Below, piece after piece: positions 44,185 through 53,006 of a stretch of DNA of 64,000 nt. The notes beneath the pieces are model-generated. The model did no database searches and was not told where the DNA came from. It saw only the letters and a program-made list of their open reading frames with translations. Location of the stretch: positions 1-64,000 of the forward strand of contig JALRLY010000264.1 of the NCBI GenBank assembly GCA_023647555.1, in the 5' to 3' direction. Each line of letters opens with the position of its first letter. Position 1 is the first letter of the stretch. The DNA is from Pancytospora philotis (lineage: Eukaryota > Microsporidia). The position numbers and the translations under genes were made by a program.

Positions 44185-47109
44185 ATGAACTGGGCGTTTC
44201 TTGCTCTGATGGCGGCGACGGTGCTGATCATACTGGGCATCAGGCGCTACATGCTCAGCCGGATACCGTACAAGCACCCGATCACGACCGAGCAGTCCCG
44301 CCCCAAGGCCGCGCCCGTCTTCGGCCCCGAGCCGTGCCCGATGGTCGATCCCTTCGTGATTTTCAATGAGATCCCGTGCGACCGCGCGGAGAAGATTGCG
44401 GACGGGACGGCCATAGCGTCCAACTACTACATCATAAGCGGGGAGGTCGGGCTGTACCGGGAGGGGGAGCGCGACGAGCCCGAGCTGATCACGGTGATCG
44501 GGTACGGCGCCTCCGTCTACAACTGCTTCGACCTCCTCGGCCTGCAGACAGGCACCGTAAAGCGGGCGCGCGGGGACCTCCTGGCCGTGCCGGTGCCCGG
44601 CCACGGCTCTGCGTACATCACCGCCTCTGTGCTGGAGAAGACGTGCCTGCAGCCGCTGCTCGAGTTTTTCGAGCTCCCATCCCACATTCTGGCCTTCGAG
44701 CGGCTGCGCTGCGCGGATTTCCTGAGCTTTGTGAAGGCGTATCTGAGGGAGCAGAAGGCGATCAAGCGGGAGCACTTCAGTGCTGCGCTCTGCCTCGATG
44801 AGTGCCTTGTGTGGGTCGAGAGCGGCGTGCTGACCGTGGATGGCATCGGCTTCGGCCGCGGCCGGCTGGTCGGCATCCTCGGCCTGCTCTTCAACAGCTG
44901 CCGCCGCCGCTTCAGCCTGTCTGCTGAGGCTGGTACGGTGATCCAGTATGTGTCCTACAGCAAGGTGCTCAGACTCCCGGCCAAGATCTACGAGGTGTTC
45001 CTTAACAGCATAATCTACGCATACAGCGGCATGAACAGGGAGAGCCAAAGCACGGCAAAAGGTCAGGGCCTTAGTGGATCAGAGATACAGGAGGAGAGCA
45101 GCTTTAACCACAGCGAGTTGGATAGTAATGCGCTTGCGACTGGTGATACAAAACAGCAGAACATCGTGTCGTACCTCGATGCGAACTGCGACGCGGTGCG
45201 CAGCAAAGAGCCGCTGGACCGCTTTACGCTGCTTGTCGGAATGAGCTGCCGCTGGCGCAGGCTCAAGCCGAACCACCAGCTGGTGGCCAAGGACGGCGAG
45301 TGCAATGAGGTGTATCTGCTGGACGACCGGGAGCTTGGCACCATGGAGTGCATGCGCGGCCAGGGCTACGCAGAGAGCTACACGACCGACAAGGTGGCCG
45401 ATGCGGTGCGGGTCCCGCGCGAGGCCATCGAGGAGCGGATCACGATGGACCGCAAGTTCTACCGGCTGATGCTCGACCGGATGTTCAGCAGCGGGCGGCG
45501 GGACTGCAAGACTGTGCTGATGACCGCTGCGAACGCGAGCTGCGAGGAGTTTGTGCTCGGGCTGGCCGGCGTGCTTGGCGATGAGTGCGTGCTGGTAAGC
45601 AGGAGCGCGGTGTTTACGCTGCTGCGCGGCAGGGAGCCGGCGGAGGAGGAGCTGCTGCTCACCAACTACCTGCGGGCGCTGAAGCGCAAGCACCGCGTGG
45701 TGCTCGTCTACATCGAGAACAACTTTTCTAAGTCGCTGGAGCTCTTTGCCCGTTCCGTTGATCTGATCTACGTTGCAGGCTTCGAGCCTATTTTGAACCG
45801 CTTTGACCGCGCGAACGTTGAGTTTGTGCAGCTGCACACGCAGCGGAAGCAGTCCGTGCCGATGCTCATCAAGCTGCAGCGCAGGCTGTTCTCCAAGCGC
45901 GCGGACGGCTCATCGACCTCGGAGGAGGAGAACGCGGAAGATGAGAGCGCAGAGCCAGATAGAAATAACAATGATGGTGGGCTGGAGAAGCAGTCCATCT
46001 TCTCACCGCAGCTCGTTCCGTCAGAGCACAGCATAACGCGCAGGCTGCTGCAGCGCCGCAGCGCTCGGACCAGACGCGCAGCCGCCGAGCGCGGCATAAG
46101 CTGCAACCCACTGAACCTAGGCGATCTGAGCAACGTGCGCCGCTACAAGCGCATCCACCACGTCCTGTGCATGAACGGCACCGGCTATTGCACGAAGGAT
46201 TTTGAGCGGCTGAAACGCTACCTGCTCGGCGACAAGGTGGGGCTCGTGCTGGGCGGCGGCGGTGCGCGCGGCTTTGCGCACATCGGCGTGATCCGTGCGC
46301 TCGAGGAGGAGAACATACCGATCGATTGCATCGGAGGCACCAGCATGGGCGCCTTCGTCGGTGCGCTCTACGCGCGGGAGCTGGACTTCCTGAAGGTCTT
46401 CTCAGAGAGCCGGCAGTTTGCACGCGCTGCTGCGTCGCGCTGGACCTTCTTCTGGGACTGGACGTATCCGTTCGTCTCGATGTTCACGGGCCGCTCGCTC
46501 GTGCGCGCGCTCAACCGATTCTTCGGAAAGCTGCGGATCCAGGACCTGTGGCTCGAGTTCTACTGCGTGGCCACCAATCTGATCCAGCAGGAGGAGAAGG
46601 TCGTGTTCAGCGGGCGGGTGGCGCGCTGGGTCTGCGCGTCCATGTCCATCTGCGGGCTGCTGCCGCCGCGGATCATCCGCAACGAGTACTTTGTGGACGG
46701 CGCGTACATGAACAACGTGCCCGCTGACGTGATGAAGCAGCTCAACGCGCGGATAGTGATCGCGGTGGACGTGTGCGAGTCGTCCGGGACCACCTCCGAT
46801 CCCTACGACTCGCCGAGCGGTTTTGTGCTGCTGCTCAAGCAGCTGTTCCGCCGCAAGCGCTACATCTCCATCTTCGAGCTCCAGTACCGCCTGGCGTTCC
46901 TCAGCACCGAGGCGAAGATCCGCGCGCTCGACACGGAGACGCTGCTGATCCGCCCGGAGCTCGGCGCGATCCGCACCAGCGACTTCCACCGGTTCGAGGA
47001 GATCATCGACCGCGGGTACGTGGCTGCGAAGGCCGCGATCGCCAAGTGGCGCGCGAAGGGCCTGATCAGCAGCGACATACGGCGGAGGGTGCGCAGGAAT
47101 TCCATATAG
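44185..47109 (+). CDS. NTE1: NTE-type lysophospholipase (patatin-like)
   Basis: This is a membrane phospholipase of the neuropathy-target-esterase group (Nte1/PNPLA6), which deacylates phosphatidylcholine and lysophospholipids at the ER. The 974-aa protein has an N-terminal anchor (AFLALMAATVLIILGI), cyclic-nucleotide-binding-like regions (about 55-150 and 320-430, phosphate-binding loops degenerate) and a C-terminal patatin domain: oxyanion loop LGGGGARG, nucleophile elbow GGTSMGAF and aspartate in VDGAYMNNVP. A Ser/Glu-rich insert (near 570-600) precedes the patatin domain. It is well below the 1,300-1,700 aa of animal and yeast forms. Confidence 0.92.
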   Translation: MNWAFLALMAATVLIILGIRRYMLSRIPYKHPITTEQSRPKAAPVFGPEPCPMVDPFVIFNEIPCDRAEKIADGTAIASNYYIISGEVGLYREGERDEPELITVIGYGASVYNCFDLLGLQTGTVKRARGDLLAVPVPGHGSAYITASVLEKTCLQPLLEFFELPSHILAFERLRCADFLSFVKAYLREQKAIKREHFSAALCLDECLVWVESGVLTVDGIGFGRGRLVGILGLLFNSCRRRFSLSAEAGTVIQYVSYSKVLRLPAKIYEVFLNSIIYAYSGMNRESQSTAKGQGLSGSEIQEESSFNHSELDSNALATGDTKQQNIVSYLDANCDAVRSKEPLDRFTLLVGMSCRWRRLKPNHQLVAKDGECNEVYLLDDRELGTMECMRGQGYAESYTTDKVADAVRVPREAIEERITMDRKFYRLMLDRMFSSGRRDCKTVLMTAANASCEEFVLGLAGVLGDECVLVSRSAVFTLLRGREPAEEELLLTNYLRALKRKHRVVLVYIENNFSKSLELFARSVDLIYVAGFEPILNRFDRANVEFVQLHTQRKQSVPMLIKLQRRLFSKRADGSSTSEEENAEDESAEPDRNNNDGGLEKQSIFSPQLVPSEHSITRRLLQRRSARTRRAAAERGISCNPLNLGDLSNVRRYKRIHHVLCMNGTGYCTKDFERLKRYLLGDKVGLVLGGGGARGFAHIGVIRALEEENIPIDCIGGTSMGAFVGALYARELDFLKVFSESRQFARAAASRWTFFWDWTYPFVSMFTGRSLVRALNRFFGKLRIQDLWLEFYCVATNLIQQEEKVVFSGRVARWVCASMSICGLLPPRIIRNEYFVDGAYMNNVPADVMKQLNARIVIAVDVCESSGTTSDPYDSPSGFVLLLKQLFRRKRYISIFELQYRLAFLSTEAKIRALDTETLLIRPELGAIRTSDFHRFEEIIDRGYVAAKAAIAKWRAKGLISSDIRRRVRRNSI

Positions 47110-47164
47110 TGTTGGTTGTTTGTTAAGTCTTAGAGTGATTAAATTAGTTAGAATATTTTTTGCT

Positions 47165-47209
47165 ATGATGATAATGATAATGATAATGGCATTGGCATTG
47201 GCATTGGCT
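47165..47209. repeat. Microsatellite between convergent genes
   Basis: A run of ATGATA-type hexamers changes into three to four TGGCAT hexamers. It sits in the roughly 145-bp gap between the stop codons of NTE1 and the kleisin gene. Confidence 0.9.
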
Positions 47210-47253
47210 GGTAGAATGGGTGTTATTTGCATAAATGATTTATAGAGCAGCAT

Positions 47254-48198
47254 TTACTTGATGATAATCTCGGCGTACGGATAGTTCTGCACAGGCACGA
47301 TCTCACCTGCGGATGCGCGGAGCAGCAGATCGTAGAACCAAGCTGCCATGGTCTCCCGCTCTTCTGTGGCTACGCAATCCACGGATCGCTGGCACAGCTC
47401 ATCGATGGATGGTGCAGCTGCATCGGGCCAGATGCCGTGGTCGTTACATTCAATAGGTTCATCGGGCCGGTCAGCCGTACACTTATTCAGCATGGCTGCA
47501 TGTCTTAGAAATGCCTCCAGCGCGGGACAGCTCTCCATCATCGGTATGTTTAGCCCCTCGCGCTTTATCGGCCGGATCTGCAGCTCTGCAGCGCTGAGCA
47601 CGCATCTCTTGTCCATGCACGTTCTCTTCGCGGTCTTTGGCGCGCCAATGTTGGGAGGCAGGCTGCTCGTCGACAGGCTCGAGCTGCCACGTCGCAGCTC
47701 CTCGATGCTCGCCAGGCTGTTCTCGCCAAAGATTGGCATCGATCCCGCTTCAGCCAGCATAGAATCGAAGTTGTTGTTGAAGGACACGAAGACATCATCG
47801 TTGAGCTCCATGTAGTGCTCGCCGACCGTTTCCAGCCCGGTGCTCTCATCCAGCTCCGCGATGAAATGCTCCTCGAGCACGAGATTGGGCGAGAGGAGCG
47901 TCTTGGTCCTCTCACGGTGCTTGCGCTTTCTCGGCACCGCGGCTCTGCTCTTGATTGCACCTTCGCACAGGCTGATCTTGATGAGCCATGCGCGCACCAG
48001 CCCGCGCAGCAGATACGCGTAGAGCCGCAGAGAGAAGGGCACGCTTGGGTGCTCGATCTCGTCGACGAGGCGGTCCAGGTCCAGCGCTGCGATGGTCTTG
48101 CGGCATACGCGCCTGTGCCGTCTAGCCGTGGACAGGTAGTACAGCATGCTTAGGCTCGTTCTGTTCTTAAGACTCAGGACTTCCGCTGCGTAGAACAT
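47254..48198 (-). CDS. Rad21/Rec8-type cohesin kleisin
   Basis: The kleisin closes the cohesin ring by binding Smc3 through its N-terminus and Smc1 through its C-terminus. The 314-aa protein has the N-terminal pattern MFYAAEVLSLKNRTSLSMLY with PFSLRLYAYLLRGLVRAW (ALRLSGHLLLGVVRIY in Rad21), and a C-terminal winged helix with AAWFYDLLLRASAGEI and VQNYPYAEI. The middle is only about 200 residues, acidic and poorly conserved; it is far shorter than in yeast Scc1 (566 aa). I cannot decide between Scc1 and Rec8. Confidence 0.82.
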   Translation of the reverse strand: MFYAAEVLSLKNRTSLSMLYYLSTARRHRRVCRKTIAALDLDRLVDEIEHPSVPFSLRLYAYLLRGLVRAWLIKISLCEGAIKSRAAVPRKRKHRERTKTLLSPNLVLEEHFIAELDESTGLETVGEHYMELNDDVFVSFNNNFDSMLAEAGSMPIFGENSLASIEELRRGSSSLSTSSLPPNIGAPKTAKRTCMDKRCVLSAAELQIRPIKREGLNIPMMESCPALEAFLRHAAMLNKCTADRPDEPIECNDHGIWPDAAAPSIDELCQRSVDCVATEERETMAAWFYDLLLRASAGEIVPVQNYPYAEIIIK

Positions 48199-48568
48199 GG
48201 CATGGACATCAAAAAGCTATACACAGGCGGTAAGCATAAATAGGCCTAATGTGCACCGTGCATTTCTACTCATCGGCCAGGCTTTTTTCAATTCATTTTT
48301 TTCAGCAATCAGTGCAAAAATTTATTATTCAGCTATCAATATTTGACAGCTGATGCGGCCTGGTATGCTGATACTGTGTACATTGCTTCGGCGCGTGTCC
48401 CTTACAGGAAGTTCTTACTTTTTATTAGATACCAAACAGTATCAGCGTAGCATCAACCTTATAAGCTACAATTATACTCGTATCCACCCAGATGCTGATG
48501 CGCCTTCGTCTAGACTATTCCTTTAATTAACTAGAAAAAATTTGTTTATACGCCCGCATGAAACCCCC
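48199..48568. other. Intergenic, divergent promoter region
   Basis: The region separates the kleisin (minus) and the small unidentified gene (plus). AAAAAATTTG lies about 30 nt before the plus-strand ATG. No other feature seen. Confidence 0.5.
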
Positions 48569-49018
48569 ATGCTGCACTTCCTAGAACGCCTCAACGCCGT
48601 GCTCAAAAGCCCCACCGACGAGGGCATCTTCGCGCTGTTCGACCGGGACGGCTTCGTGCGCTTCAACATGCTGTACATCAGCCCCGTGTCCATCCGCCAC
48701 TTCAAGCAGAAGCTCATGCAGTACGGCCTGCGCGACTGGTACTTCACCGAGGGCGGCCTTGTCTTCGAGCTCGCCGACGGCCGCGTGGTGTTCAAGGGGG
48801 CGCTCGCCATCGTGGGGGCCGAGCGGATCTTCAGCGTGGAGCTCGACTTCGATGCCGTGCCCGGGAGCGATGCCGACATCGGGTTCCTCTCCGACATCGA
48901 GATCTTCCTCAAGAAGTGCGACTCGTGTTTCTTCATGACCTACTTCATGAGCATCGATGCCGAGATCCTGTCGGCGCCTCTCTCCAAGTCCATCGACTTC
49001 CTCTTCAGCCGAAAGTGA
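48569..49018 (+). CDS. Unidentified conserved-looking protein (149 aa)
   Basis: I do not recognise the family. The protein has alternating beta and helix patterns (LLYISPVSIRHFKQ-like helix, GGLVFELADGRVVFKGALA strands, a final helix with SIDFLFSRK), no signal peptide and no low complexity. Codon use resembles the neighbouring housekeeping genes (GC-rich third positions), unlike the secreted families, so it is probably an ordinary intracellular protein that has diverged beyond recognition by eye. The start is the ATG at 48569; the longer frame begins with TTG. Confidence 0.75.
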   Translation: MLHFLERLNAVLKSPTDEGIFALFDRDGFVRFNMLYISPVSIRHFKQKLMQYGLRDWYFTEGGLVFELADGRVVFKGALAIVGAERIFSVELDFDAVPGSDADIGFLSDIEIFLKKCDSCFFMTYFMSIDAEILSAPLSKSIDFLFSRK

Positions 49019-49443
49019 GAATAGGCGCGTTTTGCGCTGAATGCGCCATGAAGCAGCTTTGTGGTGGCATTCAGTCGCTGTTTGCAGTGCTTGGTTGCTA
49101 AGCCGGGGCTTCTGTGTTGCCCATCAGAGATCAAGAAGTAAAGTGATGGGTTGCCTGCTGCTCCTTGTATACCAATAAAAAGGTTGGCTGATGGTATTTT
49201 GTTGCATGCTATTGCATGTGTTTCTTGGCATAGACTGCATGCTGTAGTCACTCTGACTGCCGCTTCAAAACTTCTGCTACTGCCTTATAAAAGCCGATGG
49301 GGATCTACAGCCTGTTGCAAATCGCTTAATGGCATTAACATATGCGCTTTGACAATCTCGCTTCAGCCACAAACAAAATTCTTTCCAAACCAACAGCAAC
49401 AACCACGCCGAGCCCTTTATTCCGGCCTGCCGTTTTTTAGCCC
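49019..49443. other. Intergenic, no gene seen
   Basis: About 425 bp with AATAAA-like signals near 49170 and a TTATAAAAG element near 49285 that leads only to a ten-codon frame. No RNA recognised. Confidence 0.45.
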
Positions 49444-50787
49444 ATGACCGGAGTGCCTTTCCTACGCACACACAACCGGAGCAAACAAACATACGCGTCC
49501 TTCATCCTCAGCGACCAGGGCAAGCGGCTCAAGCAGATACAGGCGCTCCTTGCGCTGCGCGACCTGGAGGAGAGCTACCACGAGCACGGCGTCTCCGAGT
49601 CCGTCTACTCCGAGTGGAACAACTTCTCCAAGAAGAACAGCCTCGACTGGGCCTTCGAGCTTTTCCTGATGCGCCGCGCGATCCTCGCGGGCCGGCCGCA
49701 CGCCTTCAGCGGCACGACGCCGTACTTCACCAGACAGGCCAACGACGTGTTCCTGCTCGCCATGGCGCACGGCCACACGCAGATCGTCGCGTTCTTCCTC
49801 TCCAACAAGCTGCTCCACGTCAACCAGAGCATCTTCGGCTCCAAGTACTGGCCGTCGTACTACCTCTTTTCCTGCACGTGCGCGCCGGCCGTCAGCGAGG
49901 AGTTCCGGAAATACTGGGGGAACCCGGGCATGCACTGGAACGGCCTGTCGCCCAGCATCCTCTCGGCGATGACCGGGAACAGCATGTCGCAGAGCTCCTA
50001 CATGGACTACGTGAGCTACCAGCAGTTCGCGTACATGCAGCGGTTCCTCGGCTCCGATGTCCTTGCGCCGCACGCGGACAAGGGCGCGCAGGAGCTCTCG
50101 GCGGAGGACATGGGCAAGCCGGTCTTCCTCCTCGACTTTGCGTGCATGCGCTCCAACAAGGAGCTCATCCGGGAGATCCTGGACAACGCGCCCGAGGCCG
50201 GCGCGCTGAGCCGGCTGAGCTTCATGGTGCAGAGCAAGGAGCACCTGATCCTCATCCTCAGCCGCTACGGCTTCAGGACCGACCAGCAGTTCAACGGGCA
50301 GACGCCGCTGCATATCGGCGGCTACAACAGCGATTTCTGCTTCCTCTCGGTGCTGCTCTACCTCGGCTTTCCGATCGTGCGGGACAGCGCCGGGAAGTAC
50401 CCGAACGAGGTGGGGAGCCACAAGATGCGCGAGAAGAGCTCGATCTTCTTCAACGTGTGCACCGAGCTGCCGCGGGGCGCCGACAGCACCGCGCAGCGCG
50501 TGTTCTCGCGCGAGCAGTTCCGCGAGCACATGACGCTCTGGATGCGGGTGCTCAAGTACAACCCGAACGAGTTCGACAAGTACCAGGGAATATTCAGGTA
50601 CCTCGACTTCAACCTCACCAACCAGATCCTGCGCAAGAGCCGCTTCAACATCACCGGAATATTCAGCTCTGCAAAATCGGCGGTCTCGATCGAGCGCAGC
50701 GTGCAGTGGTGCATGAAGCACCGCCTAGCACCGCACGCCTACACGCCGTCTGAGGCGCTGATCATTTTCTCGAGGTACTATGGATAG
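49444..50787 (+). CDS. Ankyrin-repeat-like protein (447 aa)
   Basis: The protein has several degenerate ankyrin units. The clearest is FNGQTPLHIGGYNSDFCFLS followed by VLLYLGFPIVRDSAGKYP (TPLH helix pair plus a D-x-x-G turn); FLLAMAHGHTQIVAFFLSN and FLLDFACMRSNKELIREIL match the helix-turn-helix spacing. There is no signal peptide. The N-terminal 90 residues and C-terminal 110 residues are helical and unassigned. Codon use is GC-rich as in housekeeping genes. Such proteins act as binding platforms; the partner is unknown. Confidence 0.7.
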   Translation: MTGVPFLRTHNRSKQTYASFILSDQGKRLKQIQALLALRDLEESYHEHGVSESVYSEWNNFSKKNSLDWAFELFLMRRAILAGRPHAFSGTTPYFTRQANDVFLLAMAHGHTQIVAFFLSNKLLHVNQSIFGSKYWPSYYLFSCTCAPAVSEEFRKYWGNPGMHWNGLSPSILSAMTGNSMSQSSYMDYVSYQQFAYMQRFLGSDVLAPHADKGAQELSAEDMGKPVFLLDFACMRSNKELIREILDNAPEAGALSRLSFMVQSKEHLILILSRYGFRTDQQFNGQTPLHIGGYNSDFCFLSVLLYLGFPIVRDSAGKYPNEVGSHKMREKSSIFFNVCTELPRGADSTAQRVFSREQFREHMTLWMRVLKYNPNEFDKYQGIFRYLDFNLTNQILRKSRFNITGIFSSAKSAVSIERSVQWCMKHRLAPHAYTPSEALIIFSRYYG

Positions 50788-50993
50788 TAGGAATGTTAAA
50801 ACTACAACTGCATGATTCGTTATTATTGTTACAAAGCCATGGTGCCAAAAAATCTATAGTGCCTGAGTGGACCCATGCAGCTACGAAATTCATGCTATGA
50901 CATAATAAAATATTAGAGCTCACATTATATTTTTGCTAGCAGATTTAGTATAAAATTTTGTTAGTTTGAAATAATTGGCTTTAATAGCTATGT

Positions 50994-52469
50994 CTAAACA
51001 TCTTGAATATCATTTCCTGCTTGCTCAGTCTTTTCTCCTCCTCTAAACAGTTCTAAGAGCATTGTCAGCACGGCAAGCTCTTTCAGCATCTTATCATTTT
51101 TGCAATGAGTATCCTTTTTCTCTTCGATAGTATCCTCGAGTAAGTACTCAATCATCTGACGGTCTTTGTCGCCGATAAGCTCTATGAGCTCCTTAGCTGT
51201 CATGAAAGGATTGGGAGGCTGGGCAAGCTTCAGCAACTCAATAACCATGGTTATGTCCGTATTGGCTATAAATGGGTCTGAGCTGTGCGTACCGCCCGGT
51301 GATTTCGGGCGATATGTTTGCTGCGCATCAGCCAGCAGAACAAACAGAAACTGAGCCGGCAGCCCGCGCTTCGCCTCGGCGGTTTCTAGAATGGCCTGAA
51401 TCTCCGCGGGGGCGCTGGCTTCTTTGAAGTACTTCAATAACTCGCATATCTTATCATAATTCCCGATGTAGTTCACTTCGTAAGTATCGATGCCGCGGAT
51501 GTAGAACCAGTTGTTCAGATTTAAATACCCGATATTTGTCTTGTAGCTCTCCTTGGCCAGCAAATTGCATTCCTCATTCACAGCATCATACAGCGCTCTG
51601 TACTTATACATATCCCTAATTTCACTCTTATCGAGAACGATTTTGGGAATATCAGCGCTTATTTTCCTGGCCCTGAAGTCCCTCAATGCACGGGTTATGA
51701 ACGGCACGAGAAATCGGGACTGGTATTCGAACCATAGATCATCGGGACTGCGTAGCCGCATGGCATGCTCTATTGCCTGCTCCCAAGCCTTGCAATTAGT
51801 GCGCGATTTCCATACAATGAGGCTGTAGAACTCGTTGTAGTTGAAATGCGGCGTATACGCGTTTAAAGCCGCATGCACCGTGAATGATGCATGCGCCGTA
51901 ATCATTTTTTTGACTAGTTTACCGACGCGGTTAGCCATGTGGACAAGATTATTCTCGACGATGGAGCTCTCGTGCCATGGGATGTTCTGGGCATACCGCA
52001 TAACTTGGCTGATTACTTGTCTGACTGGCTCCTTACGGAAGATATTCTCGAGCATGAACAGTCTGCTCCCCTCTCCGCAGAACAGCGCCCTGATATAGTC
52101 CTGCTGATTCATCTCATTTAGGATGGACAGCGCGATCATCGCCAGCTTGTTCTTAGCGCTGACTGTTCTACCGGGCTCGAGCGAGTAGTCGATATCGATA
52201 TGACACGGCCGCCTATTAGCGTAGTTTATAAGCACTGCGAACATAGCGTCGATTGGAGCCTCGTCTATATACCCGAGGTCTGGCTCGCCGATGTCCATAT
52301 CTCTCATCCTGTATGACGACAGTATTTCCTGGACTTCTGGGTTAAAAGCGCTGGTTGTCCAGGCGTGTTTGATGCTTTGTTCGCCGGCTTTTCCAGAGCC
52401 TGCGTGCGGCTGCGTGCACAGCGCCCTGCTCGCACAAACTGCCCATAGCTGAAATAACGAATACAGCAT
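50994..52469 (-). CDS. Secreted family B protein 1 (491 aa)
   Basis: The signal peptide is MLYSLFQLWAVCASRALCTQ. The protein is very similar to the next family B gene, nearly identical over the C-terminal third (APAEIQAILETAEAKRGLP, QFLFVLLADAQQT, GDKDRQMIEYLLED). Other shared blocks include APIDAMFAV, SILNEMNQQDYIRALF, RFLVPFITRALRDF and ISADIPK. The start follows AAAAATTTTACGCCC. It has no transmembrane region after the signal. It is distantly related to the repeat-tailed protein at 38192. Confidence 0.82.
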   Translation of the reverse strand: MLYSLFQLWAVCASRALCTQPHAGSGKAGEQSIKHAWTTSAFNPEVQEILSSYRMRDMDIGEPDLGYIDEAPIDAMFAVLINYANRRPCHIDIDYSLEPGRTVSAKNKLAMIALSILNEMNQQDYIRALFCGEGSRLFMLENIFRKEPVRQVISQVMRYAQNIPWHESSIVENNLVHMANRVGKLVKKMITAHASFTVHAALNAYTPHFNYNEFYSLIVWKSRTNCKAWEQAIEHAMRLRSPDDLWFEYQSRFLVPFITRALRDFRARKISADIPKIVLDKSEIRDMYKYRALYDAVNEECNLLAKESYKTNIGYLNLNNWFYIRGIDTYEVNYIGNYDKICELLKYFKEASAPAEIQAILETAEAKRGLPAQFLFVLLADAQQTYRPKSPGGTHSSDPFIANTDITMVIELLKLAQPPNPFMTAKELIELIGDKDRQMIEYLLEDTIEEKKDTHCKNDKMLKELAVLTMLLELFRGGEKTEQAGNDIQDV

Positions 52470-52600
52470 CGTAGGGCGTAAAATTTTTCTAAATTATTGC
52501 AACAGTAGTAAGCGAAATGCCGTTTGCCACTTTAATATTTCTTTTAAGGGATATCTCCTTAAATGAACTCTGTTATACATCGCTGACTACGTAATTTTTT
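52470..52600 (-). repeat. Upstream block shared by the two family B genes
   Basis: The first 110-130 bp upstream of family B protein 1 resemble the same interval (54480-54610) upstream of family B protein 2, with matching elements such as CCTTTAATGAAC / CCTTAAATGAAC at similar distance. The duplication therefore included the promoter. The element GTAATTTTTTG at about 52591-52601 has an Sm-site look but belongs to this shared block. Confidence 0.5.
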
Positions 52601-52768
52601 GTTGTTTCCATTTTCTTGCAGAAACTAAAGCAGCCGCACTGTTGTGGGGAGAGTCGGGTCTTCTTGATGAGATAGGTGAAACTTTAGTGAACATGTTCAT
52701 AAGTGCGACTTGTCGGCTGGCAAAATAGGAATGATGTACGAGTGTGGGTGAAGAAAGTGCCGTGTTTC

Positions 52769-52938
52769 ATGGCTTGGAATGGCGTGGTGACTAAGTGTCA
52801 CCGGAAAAAAACGTTAGCGAGCTCTTCATACCTCCGAGCGTGCAGGCCTACATCCAGTCCAGACTGTCGCGAAAGGCACTGGAGTCAGTGTCGTTCGACG
52901 CGCGGCCCGAGCTGGTGGTGGAGGAGCTGGTGCACTGA
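52769..52938 (+). pseudogene. Frameshifted copy of the 60287 small gene
   Basis: A segment after a run of seven A (52805-52811) encodes SVQAYIQSRLSRKALESVSF, clearly related to SVEAYIQTIVLKKTLESISF in the intact gene at 60287-60496. The related N-terminal piece (KCHRKK, matching KFHRRH) lies in a different phase before the A run, following an ATG at 52769. A one-base loss in the A run, or a sequencing error there, explains the break. The 3' end is also shorter than in the intact copy. No AAAATTTT or TATA signal precedes it. Confidence 0.6.
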
Positions 52939-53006
52939 TGCGCCAGGGGACGCGGGCGCAGGTATGAATAGTTGAATAATCATACTATTATACTCCTTAA
53001 GTTAAT

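Noticed and set aside
52585..52605. Sm-site-like AATTTTTTG suggesting a U4-type snRNA
   Set aside because: The stretch belongs to the upstream block shared with the other family B gene, and U4 5' and stem-loop sequences are not recognisable.
52620..52805. Possible structured RNA (GGTGAC/GTCACC hairpin, RNase P-like GGGGAGAGTCGGG)
   Set aside because: Only isolated similarity; the other conserved RNase P or MRP elements could not be found, and part of the region is explained by the frameshifted small gene.
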